Below, in pieces: positions 16,281 through 25,491 of a DNA stretch of 60,858 nucleotides. The notes below the pieces were generated by a model. It had not been told where the DNA came from. It saw only the letters and a program-made list of their open reading frames with translations, and made no database searches. A program made the position numbers and the translations under genes. Source of the DNA: Deltaproteobacteria bacterium (GTDB lineage Bacteria > Myxococcota_A > UBA796 > SXON01); assembly GCA_947486185.1 (NCBI GenBank), contig CANKTH010000018.1, positions 1-60,858 on the forward strand, given 5' to 3'. The first letter of the stretch is position 1; each line of letters opens with the position of its first letter.

Positions 16281-18926
16281 CTACTCGCAGGCAATGACGA
16301 CGTCGTCGACGTCGTAGCTGGAGATCCGCTCGTCGTACCAGTACGACACGTAGGTTCCGGTGGCTGCCGTAAAGCCAATCGTGACCGTGTCGGTGCTGTA
16401 CCCACTGATCGTGTACGAGAGCATCAGATCGCCGTCGAGGTAGACCGAGATATCACCCCGATCAAAGTAGACATCGACCTCAACCTCAACGTCGTTGAGG
16501 TAGTCATCGTCCACATCCTCCGTATCGAGCGCGGTGAACGCGCTCAGCTCGGTGACACCTACGTGACGGTCGGTATAGGGGTAGCTGCCCCCCCAGCTGC
16601 TCCCGTAGGTCACCTCGTCGATCTCCACCGCATAGCCTGACAATCCGCCGGCGCCCAACTGCGTGGTGCCCGCTCCTACGACCGTTGTGTCGGTGCCGTC
16701 CATGAACGTCAGGGTCATGCCTTCGCCGTTGATGTCACCGCTCACGTCCTCGTTGCTCAGGAGCGTGAAGGACACGTGGAGGCGGTCGGTGGGCACCGGC
16801 GTGGTGAACCATGCGGTCCCGACCATGTCGACCTCCTCCTCGGTGAGCCGGAAGAAACCGTCGGAGTCGTCGAGGTTGTGGTAGGCGTCTCCGTTGAGCG
16901 CCCAGCTGCTCTCTGCGCTGTCCAGGGAGGAGTTGAAGAAGTCAGGGTCCGTGATGCTGTCGCAGTTGTTGTCGGCGCCGTCACAGACCTCCGTGGCCCC
17001 CGGGTTGATCGCGCCGTCTTCGTCATCGCAGTCGGTGGCGTCGAGCACGTAGCCGCTTGGCTCGCTGCACTCGAGCAAGGTCGAGGCCGGATCGCCATAG
17101 CTGTCGCCGTCCGCGTCCGCGTACCACGTCAGCGCGACCGCGCCGTCATCAGCGCTGCCGTCGCAGTCGTTGTCCAGGCCGTCGCAGACCTCGGCGGCGT
17201 CGGGGTACACCGACGCGTCGGTGTCGTCGCAGTCCGTGCCGTCGCTGGTCTGGCCGGTTCCGGGCGTACAAAGACCGGTCCCGGTGCTGGAGTCGCCGAA
17301 GCCGTCGCTGTCCGAGTCGTTGTACCAGGTGGATCCGGCGTCGTCGATGTTGCCGTTACAATCGTCGTCGGCGCCGTTACAGAGCTCGGCGGCGCCAGGG
17401 TGCGCGTCGGCGCTGGCGTCGTCACAGTCGCCGGAGCTGGCGCTGCTCGCGTCGGGCACTTCGCAGGCGGTGACGGCATCGGCGCCCCAGCCGTCGCGGT
17501 CGGCGTCGGGGTAATAGGTCACGCCGTCGATCGGGTCGTCGTCGACGTCACCGTCGCAGTCGTTGTCGACCGCGTCGCACAGCTCGTCGGCGCCCGGGTT
17601 GACAGCGTCGTCGCCCTCGTCGCAGTCTCCGCCCGAGAACGCGACGCCGGCGGGCACGGTGCAGCTGGTCACCGAGGAGCTGTCGCTACCGTAGGTGTCC
17701 CCGTCGATATCGAGGTAGTACGTGGTCGCATCCACGGCGCCTTCGTCGGTGCTGCCGTCACAGTCGTCGTCGACGCTGTTGCAGGTCTCGTCGGCGATCG
17801 GCGAAACATCGGCGTCGCTGTCGTCACAGTCGCCGTTGGTGACCGCCCGCCCCGGCGAGGGCGCACACTCGTAGGAGGCCGAGCCGACGCCGTAGCCGTC
17901 ACCGTCGGCGTCCGCGTAGGTGGCGTTGGTGCCCGAGACGCCCTCGTCGATGGTGCCATCGCAGTTCTGGTCCACCCCGTCGCAGATCTCGGAGGCGTCG
18001 GGGTTGATGGTGTCATCGTCGTCGTCGCAGTCGCCATCGGTGCTCACGGTGTCCGCGGGCAGCTCGCAGGCGGTGATGGAGTCGCCGCCGTAGCCGTCGC
18101 CGTCGGCGTCCATGAACGCGGAGAGGCCGTCCACGGCGTCCTCGTCGATCTCGAGGTCGCAGTCGTCGTCGATGCTGTTACAGCTCTCGGCCGCGCCCGG
18201 ATACGCGCTGGCGTTGGTGTCGTCGCAGTCGAGGCAGGCGGCGACGCCGTCGCCGTCGCCGTCCGCGAAGGAGACCGACCCGTCGCAGTTGCGGTCCACG
18301 GCGTCATCGCAGTTTTCGGTCGCGCCCGGGTACACGGTGTTGTCGGCATCGTCGCAGTCACCGCCCGTGGCCACGCCGGTGTCACACACGTTGGTGATTG
18401 CCGCGTCCCCAACTCCGTCTCCGTCCGCGTCGAGGTAGGTGCCCGGGCTGCCGTCGTCGACCTGTCCGTTACAATCCTGGTCGATGCTGTCGCAGACCTC
18501 GGCGGCCCCGGGGTACACGGAGGCGTCGCCGTCGTTACAGTCGCCGGCGCTGACGACGCCGGCGTCACACACGTTGGTGATTGCGGCGTCCCCAACCCCG
18601 TCGCCGTCGGCGTCGAGGTAGGTGCCCGTGCTGCCGTCGTCGGCTTCCCCATCACAATCCTGGTCGATGCCGTCGCAAATCTCGGTCGCGCCCGGGTACA
18701 CCGTGTTGTCTTCCGGCGCGCAGTCGTCCTCGTCGTTCACGCCGTCGCCGTCCCCGTCCAGCGGGACGGTGCCGGTGTCGTCGGTAGGCTCGGTGCCGGT
18801 GTCGTCGGTTGCCGGCGTCCCCGTGTCGTCCTCGGTGACGATCGGGACGCTGGTGTCGTCCAGTTTTACGCTGTTGTCACAAGCGACCAAGGCGAGGAGC
18901 GAGAGGGGGAGGAGGGATTTGATCAT
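16281..18926 (-). CDS. MopE-repeat lipoprotein with lectin-like C-terminal domain
   Basis: An 881-residue surface lipoprotein. The signal peptide ends in LVAC, followed by an Asp/Thr linker (DDTGT repeats). About ten MopE-type units of roughly 55-62 residues come next, each with a DxDGDGxG loop, a GDCDD turn and a CDGxDxDCDG-type Cys/Asp loop, as in calcium- or copper-binding MopE repeats. The last 215 residues form a different, beta-rich domain with GMTLTFMDG and SGYAVEIDEV, resembling L-type (legume-like) lectins, so glycan binding is inferred. An upstream in-frame extension is Arg-rich and unlikely; the ATG at 18926 begins a clean signal peptide. It sits just upstream of cotH-bcs, suggesting a secreted partner of the polysaccharide. 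Confidence 0.85.
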   Translation of the reverse strand: MIKSLLPLSLLALVACDNSVKLDDTSVPIVTEDDTGTPATDDTGTEPTDDTGTVPLDGDGDGVNDEDDCAPEDNTVYPGATEICDGIDQDCDGEADDGSTGTYLDADGDGVGDAAITNVCDAGVVSAGDCNDGDASVYPGAAEVCDSIDQDCNGQVDDGSPGTYLDADGDGVGDAAITNVCDTGVATGGDCDDADNTVYPGATENCDDAVDRNCDGSVSFADGDGDGVAACLDCDDTNASAYPGAAESCNSIDDDCDLEIDEDAVDGLSAFMDADGDGYGGDSITACELPADTVSTDGDCDDDDDTINPDASEICDGVDQNCDGTIDEGVSGTNATYADADGDGYGVGSASYECAPSPGRAVTNGDCDDSDADVSPIADETCNSVDDDCDGSTDEGAVDATTYYLDIDGDTYGSDSSSVTSCTVPAGVAFSGGDCDEGDDAVNPGADELCDAVDNDCDGDVDDDPIDGVTYYPDADRDGWGADAVTACEVPDASSASSGDCDDASADAHPGAAELCNGADDDCNGNIDDAGSTWYNDSDSDGFGDSSTGTGLCTPGTGQTSDGTDCDDTDASVYPDAAEVCDGLDNDCDGSADDGAVALTWYADADGDSYGDPASTLLECSEPSGYVLDATDCDDEDGAINPGATEVCDGADNNCDSITDPDFFNSSLDSAESSWALNGDAYHNLDDSDGFFRLTEEEVDMVGTAWFTTPVPTDRLHVSFTLLSNEDVSGDINGEGMTLTFMDGTDTTVVGAGTTQLGAGGLSGYAVEIDEVTYGSSWGGSYPYTDRHVGVTELSAFTALDTEDVDDDYLNDVEVEVDVYFDRGDISVYLDGDLMLSYTISGYSTDTVTIGFTAATGTYVSYWYDERISSYDVDDVVIACE
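18381..18643. repeat. Recent tandem duplication inside the MopE-repeat gene
   Basis: Bases 18381-18459 and 18564-18642 match at 74 of 79 positions, offset by 183 bases (61 codons, one MopE unit). Both copies encode the identical peptide GTYLDADGDGVGDAAITNVC. The other units of the gene share only the motif residues. This indicates a recent unit duplication or gene conversion in a repeat array prone to copy-number change. Confidence 0.75.
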
Positions 18927-18932
18927 CCGGCG

Positions 18933-18962
18933 AACATACGCCCGAGTCACGGGTGTCCGCAA
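18933..18962 (-). promoter_or_regulatory. Candidate promoter for leaderless lipoprotein mRNA
   Basis: On the minus strand TTGCGG (18962-18957) and TATGTT (18938-18933) are 18 bases apart. The -10-like element ends only six bases before the ATG at 18926. That spacing would place the transcription start at or next to the start codon, and no Shine-Dalgarno sequence is visible for this gene. The match is weak and by eye. Confidence 0.28.
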
Positions 18963-19128
18963 GGGGGAGAGGGCCCGCAGGCAGCGGCCTTCCGCGATCT
19001 TTCCGGCTCGACTGGGGCGGCGCGCCGGTTTGGGTGACATCTATGGCGGACGTTGGGTGCCTAACGCTGGATGAGGCGGGCGCCGGTCGTGCGGAGCGTA
19101 TAGGCACACATGGCTCCCTCGGAGGCCG

Positions 19129-20526
19129 ATGTCCCCTCCCCTCGTGGTGGTGTTCTTGTCGTCGTGGGTGAGCGGCGCGTCGGCGGCCGACCTCCTCCTG
19201 GTAGGCGGGCGCGTGTGGACGGGCGGAACGTCGGTCGAGTACGCGGATATATGGCTTGAAGGAGGCCAAATCCGCGCGGTGGGGCTCCCCGGCTCCCTGA
19301 CGCCCCCGGCGAGCCGGGTGCGGGTCGACGTGACGGGCGCCACGGTGGTGCCGGGGCTCGTCGACGCGCACGTCCACCTCTCGATGAACCCCGGCGCGGC
19401 CTGGCGCGAGGACTCCGCCGAAGACCGGGCGGCGCTCCTCGATCACCACCTCCGTGCGCTCCTGGCCTCGGGCGTGACGACGGTCCTCGATCCGGCGGTG
19501 ACCGTGTCGGCGCTCGCAGAGATGCGACCGCGGATCGCCGCAGGGCCGTCCCCTCGTTATCTTCACCTCGGTCCTCCATTTTCTCCACCAGGCGGCTACG
19601 TCGCCACGGCGGTTCCCGGTTTCCCGACCGTGGCCGATCACGCGGGAGTACGCGATCAGGTATGGCAGGTCGCGGCGATGGGCGGCGTCGGCGTGAAGGT
19701 CACCGTCGAGGATGGAATGTACCGGCCGGTATGGCCGCTTTTTTCGCCAGAGCGTCTGAGGGAAATTCGTGATGCCGCCGCGCTGGCGGGCCTCCCCGTC
19801 TACGCGCATGCGATGTCGCCGAGGGAGCAGGCCTTGGCGATCGAGGTGCTGGGAGCCAGCGTGCTGGTCCACCCCCTCGATCGGCCCGATTCCGAGGCGG
19901 TGGAGCGGGTGCGGGCCGCGGGGGCCTGGCAGATGACTACGTTGTCCCCGCACTATGCGCTGGCGTCGGCGTGGGGGCGGCTGGGGGTGCCGCCGCTTGA
20001 CGATCCCTGGTACCAGGAGCGAGTCCCTGAGCTCGAGCGGACAACTGCGCGGGATCCTCGTGTGCAGGCGGACTTCCGGACTGGGCTTGTGTCACTTCTC
20101 CTGCCCCGCTTCCCCGGCATCCCCGCGATCGCCGCGTCGGCCCTTCCCGGCCGGATGATCGTCCGCGCCCTCCACCGCCAGGAGGCGGCGCTGAGGCAGC
20201 TCGCCGCCGCCGGAGTGCCCCTGGTGATGGGCAGTGACTCGGGAAACTGGCCAATGATCACCTCGCTTTTTCATGGAACATCGTCGATCGACGAGCTCGA
20301 GCGCCTCGTGCACGCCGGCCTGGATCCAATCACCGTCCTTCGCGCCGCCACCGTGACGCCCGGCGAGATGCTTGGACTCCCGATCGGTAAGATCGAAGCG
20401 GGTTATCGTGCCGACCTCGTCGTGGTGGACGGCGATCCGACCCAGGGCATCTCGGCGCTGCGTCGGCTGCGCCTGGTTGTCCGTGAAGGTGTTGCGCGGG
20501 CTCCCTCAGCCTGGCTCAGCGAGTAA
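19129..20526 (+). CDS. Exported amidohydrolase, imidazolonepropionase-like
   Basis: A 465-residue metal-dependent hydrolase of the amidohydrolase superfamily. An apparent signal peptide (LVVVFLSSWVSGASA) places it outside the cytoplasm. Metal-site elements are visible: HxH in DAHVHL, the candidate carboxylated Lys in GVKVTVEDG, His in YAHAM, His in VHPLDRP and Asp in GSDSGNW. The final beta-sandwich closes with IEAGYRADLVVVDGDP. Related enzymes hydrolyse cyclic amides or dipeptides; the substrate cannot be assigned. GGAGG directly before the ATG supports the start. It is divergent from the MopE/lectin gene, with about 200 bases between them, and converges on parE, 25 bases from its stop. Confidence 0.85.
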   Translation: MSPPLVVVFLSSWVSGASAADLLLVGGRVWTGGTSVEYADIWLEGGQIRAVGLPGSLTPPASRVRVDVTGATVVPGLVDAHVHLSMNPGAAWREDSAEDRAALLDHHLRALLASGVTTVLDPAVTVSALAEMRPRIAAGPSPRYLHLGPPFSPPGGYVATAVPGFPTVADHAGVRDQVWQVAAMGGVGVKVTVEDGMYRPVWPLFSPERLREIRDAAALAGLPVYAHAMSPREQALAIEVLGASVLVHPLDRPDSEAVERVRAAGAWQMTTLSPHYALASAWGRLGVPPLDDPWYQERVPELERTTARDPRVQADFRTGLVSLLLPRFPGIPAIAASALPGRMIVRALHRQEAALRQLAAAGVPLVMGSDSGNWPMITSLFHGTSSIDELERLVHAGLDPITVLRAATVTPGEMLGLPIGKIEAGYRADLVVVDGDPTQGISALRRLRLVVREGVARAPSAWLSE

Positions 20527-20551
20527 GCAGCGCCACGCCCGGGATGCTGAA

Positions 20552-22459
20552 TCAGACGTCGAGGCTCTCGACCTCGGACACGCGCTCCATGATCTCCCGG
20601 AACCGGGGCGCCGCGTCGCGCCCCATGAGCTCGCCGATGATCCGGTCGGTCTCCGCACGTGCATCTTCCGGAACTTGAACCTTTATCAGACGGCGCTTCC
20701 GAGGATCGAGGGTCGTCTCGAACAGGGTGCGCGCCGGCATTTCGCCGAGCCCCTTGAAACGGGTGATCTCGGGTTTCCCGCGGCTGCCGACGCGCTTGAG
20801 GATGCGGTCCCGGTCGGCGTCGTCGGCCGCCCACCAGGTCTGTTGACCTACGTCGATGCGGTAGAGGGGTGGACACGCGAGGAAGAGGTGCCCCCCGTGC
20901 AGCAGCCCGGGCATGTGCCGGTAGAAAAACGTGAGGAGCAAGGTTGCGATATGGTGGCCGTCGCTGTCCGCGTCCATCAGGAGGATCACCCGCTGGTAAC
21001 GCAGGCGCGAGGCGTCGAACGACGGACCGATCCCACAGCCCAGGGCGGAGACGACGTTACAGAGCTCCTGGTTCTCCATCACTTTCTTGAGGGTCGCTTG
21101 CTCGGTGTTGAGCACCTTGCCCCGGAGCGGCAGGATCGCCTGAGTCTCGCGATCACGCCCCTGCTTCGCGGAGCCGCCGGCGCTGTCCCCCTCGACGATG
21201 AACAGCTCGCCCCGGCCCGGATCGGTGGACGAACAGTCGGCGAGCTTTCCTGGCAGGGTCAGGCGGCCTGAAGTCGGGGTTTTACGCCGAACCTGGTCTT
21301 CCGCGGCGGCCCGCGCGAGGCGGGCACGCGCCGCCTGCACCACGCGTGCCGCGACGGCGTCGCCCACCGTGCGGTTCGCGTTGAGATACTGTTCGAACGC
21401 GAGCCGGAGCGCGCCGTCGACCTGGCCGCGGAGCTCTGGGTTATTGAGCTTGTCCTTGGTTTGCCCCTGGAACTGGGGCTCGGGGATGAACACGGAGATG
21501 ACCGCCAGGAGCCCCTCGCGGATGTCCTCGGCGCCCAGGCTCACCCCGCGCGGCTGGAGGGAGTGGGTGTCGAGGTAGGTGCGCACCGCCTTGACCACCG
21601 CGTCGCGGCAGCCCTGCTCGTGGGTGCCGCCGCCCGCAGTGGGGATGCCGTTGGCAAAGGAAGAGCAGAGCTCCCGCGTGCCGTCGGTCCACACGAGCGC
21701 GACCTCGAGACGGAGCTCGCCGCGCTTCTCCAGGTAAAAGGGCTCGGGGAAGATGAGGCTTCGACTATGCTTTCTGGCGAGGGCTCCGACGTATTCGCGG
21801 ATGCCCGTGGGGTGGTGGAAGTCTTCACGCAGCCCACGGCCCTCATCGACAAACCGGAGCCTGAGCCCCCGGTGGAGATAGGCGGTGGTGTCGATGCGCT
21901 CCCGGATGGTGTCGGGATCGAAGCTCAGGTCGCCGAAGATCTCGGCGTCGGGCGTGAAGCTGATGCGTGTCCCGGTCGCCCGGCTGTCTCCCAGGCGCGC
22001 GAGCGGCGCCCGCGGCACCCCGCGCCGAAAGGCCTGTCGAAACTCTCCGCCATCGCGGCGCACGGTCGCGGTGAGGTCACTCGAGAGGGCGTTGACCACG
22101 GACGACCCCACGCCGTGAAGGCCCCCCGAAGCGGTGTAGGAGTTGCCGTCGAACTTCCCGCCGGAGTGGAGCGTAGTGAGGATGACCTCGAGCGCTGGGC
22201 GTTTGGCGACCGGATGGAGATCGACCGGGATACCGCGACCATCGTCCAGGACGGTCACGCTGCGACCGTCCTTGTGGAGGAGCACCTCGATGCGGCTGGC
22301 ATGGCCGTTCATTGCCTCGTCCACCGCATTGTCGAGGATCTCCCACAACAGATGGTGGTAGCCGGCAGGATCGGTGCCGCCGATGTACATACCCGGGCGT
22401 TTGCGCACCGGATCGAGCCCCGAGAGGACCTGGATGGAAGAGGCGGTGTAGGAGCTCAT
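20552..22459 (-). CDS. parE: DNA topoisomerase IV subunit B
   Basis: A 635-residue ATPase subunit of a type IIA topoisomerase. The GHKL ATP site shows [21 protein letters not shown] and [15 protein letters not shown]. The TOPRIM part shows [15 protein letters not shown] followed by QAILPLRGK and the Mg-binding DADSDGHH. The C-terminal block has [17 protein letters not shown]. Length and lack of the large insert seen in some GyrB fit ParE. The ATG overlaps the parC stop (ATGA), so the two subunits are translationally coupled, which suits a 2:2 complex that decatenates chromosomes. The ParE rather than GyrB label rests mainly on pairing with a ParC-like partner. Confidence 0.93.
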   Translation of the reverse strand: MSSYTASSIQVLSGLDPVRKRPGMYIGGTDPAGYHHLLWEILDNAVDEAMNGHASRIEVLLHKDGRSVTVLDDGRGIPVDLHPVAKRPALEVILTTLHSGGKFDGNSYTASGGLHGVGSSVVNALSSDLTATVRRDGGEFRQAFRRGVPRAPLARLGDSRATGTRISFTPDAEIFGDLSFDPDTIRERIDTTAYLHRGLRLRFVDEGRGLREDFHHPTGIREYVGALARKHSRSLIFPEPFYLEKRGELRLEVALVWTDGTRELCSSFANGIPTAGGGTHEQGCRDAVVKAVRTYLDTHSLQPRGVSLGAEDIREGLLAVISVFIPEPQFQGQTKDKLNNPELRGQVDGALRLAFEQYLNANRTVGDAVAARVVQAARARLARAAAEDQVRRKTPTSGRLTLPGKLADCSSTDPGRGELFIVEGDSAGGSAKQGRDRETQAILPLRGKVLNTEQATLKKVMENQELCNVVSALGCGIGPSFDASRLRYQRVILLMDADSDGHHIATLLLTFFYRHMPGLLHGGHLFLACPPLYRIDVGQQTWWAADDADRDRILKRVGSRGKPEITRFKGLGEMPARTLFETTLDPRKRRLIKVQVPEDARAETDRIIGELMGRDAAPRFREIMERVSEVESLDV

Positions 22460-24789
22460 GACCCGGCCTCATCCCCGCGCACACCGCGGCCCCCGCGTTC
22501 TATCGGGCGTACCCAGGGACCCAGCGCACCTTTCCCCGCGAGGCGCTTGCCGCGGTTGGCGCGGTTGCCCGGGCAGGTAGCGGGCGAGACGAGGCTCTCC
22601 ACGCCGAGCGTGGTGCTCACGTTGACCCCCTCCTCGGGCGCAAAAGCCAGCCCAAAGGCTATTACCTGGTCTGACTCGTCGATGTCGATCGCCGCGACGC
22701 CCTTGGCAGCGCCCTTCATAGGCGACACCTCGGCTACCGGGAACGCGAGGCCCCGGCGTTCCCGGGTGGCGACGCACACATGCTCATCCCCCGCGGACAC
22801 GTAGGCGGCGACCACCGTGTCGTTCGCCGCGTCCACCTTCATGAACTTACGGCCGCTCTTGGTGGACTGCTCCGCGTGGGTCGCGAGCGGCGCGCGCACG
22901 ACCCGACCGGCCGCCGTGACCGCGACCAACCAGGGGCCAGGATCCTCGCCCTCGCCAGGAGGCACTGGCTCGGGGACGCTCCGCGGGTCGAGGGAGACGA
23001 CCCCCACCACGCGCTCCCCATCCGCGAAGGTGAAGCTCCGCTGTACGGGCTCGCCGAACCCTGACGTCGCGGGCACCGCCTCGGCGCGGGTGACGTAGGC
23101 CGTGCCGCAGCTGGAGAGAAAAATAAGGTTTGAGGTGGTTGAACAACGGAACACCCACCCGATGCTGTCCCCCTCGCGAAGCCGGACCTTGTCGAGGGCG
23201 GTGACGCTGGACTGCCGTTTGATCCAACCCTCTCGCGTGACCACCACCCAGGTGTCCTCGCTGACGACGTAGTCGTCCTCCCGGTAAGCGAGCTCCGCGG
23301 CGTCGCTGCGTAGGGTCGTGCGCCGGCGACGACCGTGCTGCTTCCGCACGTCGCGGAGCTCCCCCTGGACGACCTTCCAGAGCTCGTCGTTGGAGGCCAG
23401 GATGTCGGAGAGACGGCTCGCCTCGGCGGCCTTCTGGGCCAGCTCGTCGAGGATGAGCTGGATCTCCAGCTTGGCGAGCCGCCAGAGCTTCATTTCCAGG
23501 ATCGCCTCGACCTGGAGATCGTCAAGGTCAAAGCGGTTCATCAACCGTTCGGCGGCGTCCCGCTTGCCATCGCTCATTCGGATCAGGCGGATGATCTCGT
23601 CGAGGATGTCGAAGATCTTCCGGAACCCTTCGAGGATGTGCACCCGATCGTCGAGCTGCTTCATCTCGTGACGGATTCGGCGTTCAACAGTATTGAACCG
23701 GAAATGGAGCCAGTGGCGCAGGAGCGAACGCAGGTCGAGGCGCGCCGGAGCGCCGATCTCCGGGTGCTCGGTGGGGACCAGGCAGGTCAGGTTGACGTTG
23801 ATCTGAAGCGCCAGCGCCGTGTGTTTGTACAACCACGCCATCGCGGCTTCGGCGTCGCCCGGGGCCCGGAGCTCCATCACGATGCGGACCTCGTCCGTGG
23901 ACTCGTCCCGGATATCGGTGATCTGCGGGAGCTTCCGACTCACCACGATCTCGCCCAGCTTTTCGACCAGCGGCCCCTTGACCAGGCCGTAGGGGATCGA
24001 GGTGATCACGAGCAGGGTCTTCCGGGCGCGCTGTTCGGTGGTCCAGGTGGCGCGGAGGCGGAGGGGGCCCTGACCCTCGGTGTATACGGACTCGATCTCA
24101 GCAGCGGACGAGACCAGCTCTCCACCGGTGGGGAAGTCGGGCCCCTTGAGCTTGCGGCAGAGCTCGTGGACGGTCGCTTCCGGACGTTCGATCAGCAGGA
24201 GCGCCGCGTCGATCACCTCAACGAGGTTGTGGGGCGGGATCCGCGTGGCCATGCCGACCGCGATGCCCTCGCTTCCGTTGACCAGGAGCTGCGGGAACTG
24301 CGCCGGGAGCACGACCGGCTCGAAATGTTGACCGTCAAAGCTGGGCCGGAAGTCAACGGTGCCAGCGCCCAGCTCAGACAGGAGGTCGGCCGCGATCGGC
24401 CGGAGCCGGACCTCGGTGTAACGCATCGCCGCCGCGTTATCACCGTCGATGCTACCGAAGTTGCCCTGTCCGTCCACCAACGGGTGCAGCAGGGCGAAAT
24501 CCTGCGCCATCCGCACCATCGCCTCGTACAAGGCGCTGTCCCCGTGCGGGTGGTACTTGCCCATGACCTCGCCGACCACCGTGGCCGACTTCCGGTAGCG
24601 GGAGCCCGGCCCGAGGTGAAGGTTGTGGAACATACCGTAGAGAATACGGCGTTGTACGGGCTTCAGTCCGTCCCTGACGTCGGGCAGGGCCCGCGAGGTG
24701 ATGACCGAGAGCGCGTAGTGGAGGTAACGATCCCGCGCCGCTTCGAGGAGCGGAAGGGTCTCGTGCTGCGGGGATGGGGTCGGGTCCAT
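22456..24789 (-). CDS. parC: DNA topoisomerase IV subunit A
   Basis: A 777-residue DNA-cleaving subunit. The active-site Tyr is in [11 protein letters not shown] and the preceding helix reads [19 protein letters not shown]. The YEAM wording resembles ParC (Ser80 and Glu84 equivalents present) more than GyrA. The GyrA box QRRGGKG is absent. The C-terminal part has degenerate beta-pinwheel blades, such as [14 protein letters not shown] and [15 protein letters not shown], which suits a decatenase rather than a supercoiling gyrase. It is located directly upstream of parE. The upstream gap holds an inverted repeat at 24832-24848. Quinolone-pocket residues look wild-type. Confidence 0.92.
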   Translation of the reverse strand: MDPTPSPQHETLPLLEAARDRYLHYALSVITSRALPDVRDGLKPVQRRILYGMFHNLHLGPGSRYRKSATVVGEVMGKYHPHGDSALYEAMVRMAQDFALLHPLVDGQGNFGSIDGDNAAAMRYTEVRLRPIAADLLSELGAGTVDFRPSFDGQHFEPVVLPAQFPQLLVNGSEGIAVGMATRIPPHNLVEVIDAALLLIERPEATVHELCRKLKGPDFPTGGELVSSAAEIESVYTEGQGPLRLRATWTTEQRARKTLLVITSIPYGLVKGPLVEKLGEIVVSRKLPQITDIRDESTDEVRIVMELRAPGDAEAAMAWLYKHTALALQINVNLTCLVPTEHPEIGAPARLDLRSLLRHWLHFRFNTVERRIRHEMKQLDDRVHILEGFRKIFDILDEIIRLIRMSDGKRDAAERLMNRFDLDDLQVEAILEMKLWRLAKLEIQLILDELAQKAAEASRLSDILASNDELWKVVQGELRDVRKQHGRRRRTTLRSDAAELAYREDDYVVSEDTWVVVTREGWIKRQSSVTALDKVRLREGDSIGWVFRCSTTSNLIFLSSCGTAYVTRAEAVPATSGFGEPVQRSFTFADGERVVGVVSLDPRSVPEPVPPGEGEDPGPWLVAVTAAGRVVRAPLATHAEQSTKSGRKFMKVDAANDTVVAAYVSAGDEHVCVATRERRGLAFPVAEVSPMKGAAKGVAAIDIDESDQVIAFGLAFAPEEGVNVSTTLGVESLVSPATCPGNRANRGKRLAGKGALGPWVRPIERGGRGVRGDEAGS

Positions 24790-24831
24790 GTTTTCTGGCC
24801 GCGAGCCTATAGCACAGACGCGTCCCGCGCC

Positions 24832-24848
24832 CGGTCAGATCCTGACCG
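24832..24848. other. Perfect inverted repeat upstream of parC
   Basis: CGGTCAG, a three-base spacer and CTGACCG form a perfect 7-bp inverted repeat. It lies 43 bases upstream of the parC ATG and 62 bases downstream of the TerB-like gene's stop. There is no T-tract on either side, so it may be an operator as readily as a terminator. A TATAGG element (minus strand, 24811-24806) follows at a position suitable for a -10, but no good -35 partner was found. The remainder of this 120-base gap shows nothing else. Confidence 0.35.
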
Positions 24849-24909
24849 ATTCGGGTCTTGCACCGCGGCTACGAACCGGACAGTGGGCCTGCGGCGATTG
24901 GCCGTGGCC

Positions 24910-25404
24910 TCAGCGGACGCCGGGCGTCGGCGCGGCATCATCCCCAGCGTCGTCGCCCGAGTCGATCGAACGTTCGATCACGGCATCGTCGACCCCGAGC
25001 GAGCGTCCCAGCGCGATCACATCGTCGCGGAAGACGTGAACGCCGTGGAACGCGGACAGCAGGTAGCCGCCCACCTCGTTGACCAGCTCGTGAAGGTCGC
25101 CGTCGGACACCCCCAGCCGCCCGGCGTAGTACCGGACCACCGCCAGCTCCGCGTCGGTCATGTCGCCGTCGGCGAGGGCCACCATCAGGAGGCTCTTCAA
25201 GAACGCTTCGCGCTGTTCGGGAGCTTGGACCGTCTCGAGGTTGACAACGCCACGACCGGCCTCCGGAAGGCCCTCGAGGAAGCTGTTGATCAGGGCCTCT
25301 TCGGCCGGGTGGCTCCCGTCGGAGCGCGACACCTCACGCATCGCCGCGGCGATGGTGTGGGCGGTCGCGGCGTCTATATCGGCGTCGGTCATGAGCGAGT
25401 ACAT
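24910..25404 (-). CDS. TerB-like helical protein
   Basis: A 164-residue, mostly helical acidic protein. The central part (about 65-115), with LLMVALADGDMTDAELAVVR and YYAGRLGVSDGDLHELV, has the paired acidic-helix pattern of TerB/DjlA N-terminal domains, where the acidic residues can bind metal. No membrane segment or signal peptide is present, so it is probably cytoplasmic. A much longer open frame upstream is rejected because it runs antisense through the amidohydrolase gene with poor codon usage. GGGAG is seen about six bases before the chosen ATG. It is divergent from the YtcJ-like gene across 87 bases and upstream of parC on the same strand. The function is not known. Confidence 0.72.
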   Translation of the reverse strand: MYSLMTDADIDAATAHTIAAAMREVSRSDGSHPAEEALINSFLEGLPEAGRGVVNLETVQAPEQREAFLKSLLMVALADGDMTDAELAVVRYYAGRLGVSDGDLHELVNEVGGYLLSAFHGVHVFRDDVIALGRSLGVDDAVIERSIDSGDDAGDDAAPTPGVR

Positions 25405-25491
25405 TCGAGCTCCCGGGAGCGGCAATGTAGCACGGCACCCGCGCTCCCGGGCCGGCGGCCGGGTCGGGGACGCGATAGGCGCTCCGGCCCG

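Noticed and set aside
16776..19037. Long plus-strand open frame rich in Val and Ala
   Set aside because: Mirror of the MopE repeats; the apparent repeats arise from the GAC/GTC codons on the other strand.
23335..25491. Very long plus-strand open frame that continues into the YtcJ-like gene
   Set aside because: It is antisense to parC and the TerB-like gene, has no family signature before 25492, and arises because strong G/C third positions leave the opposite strand free of stops.
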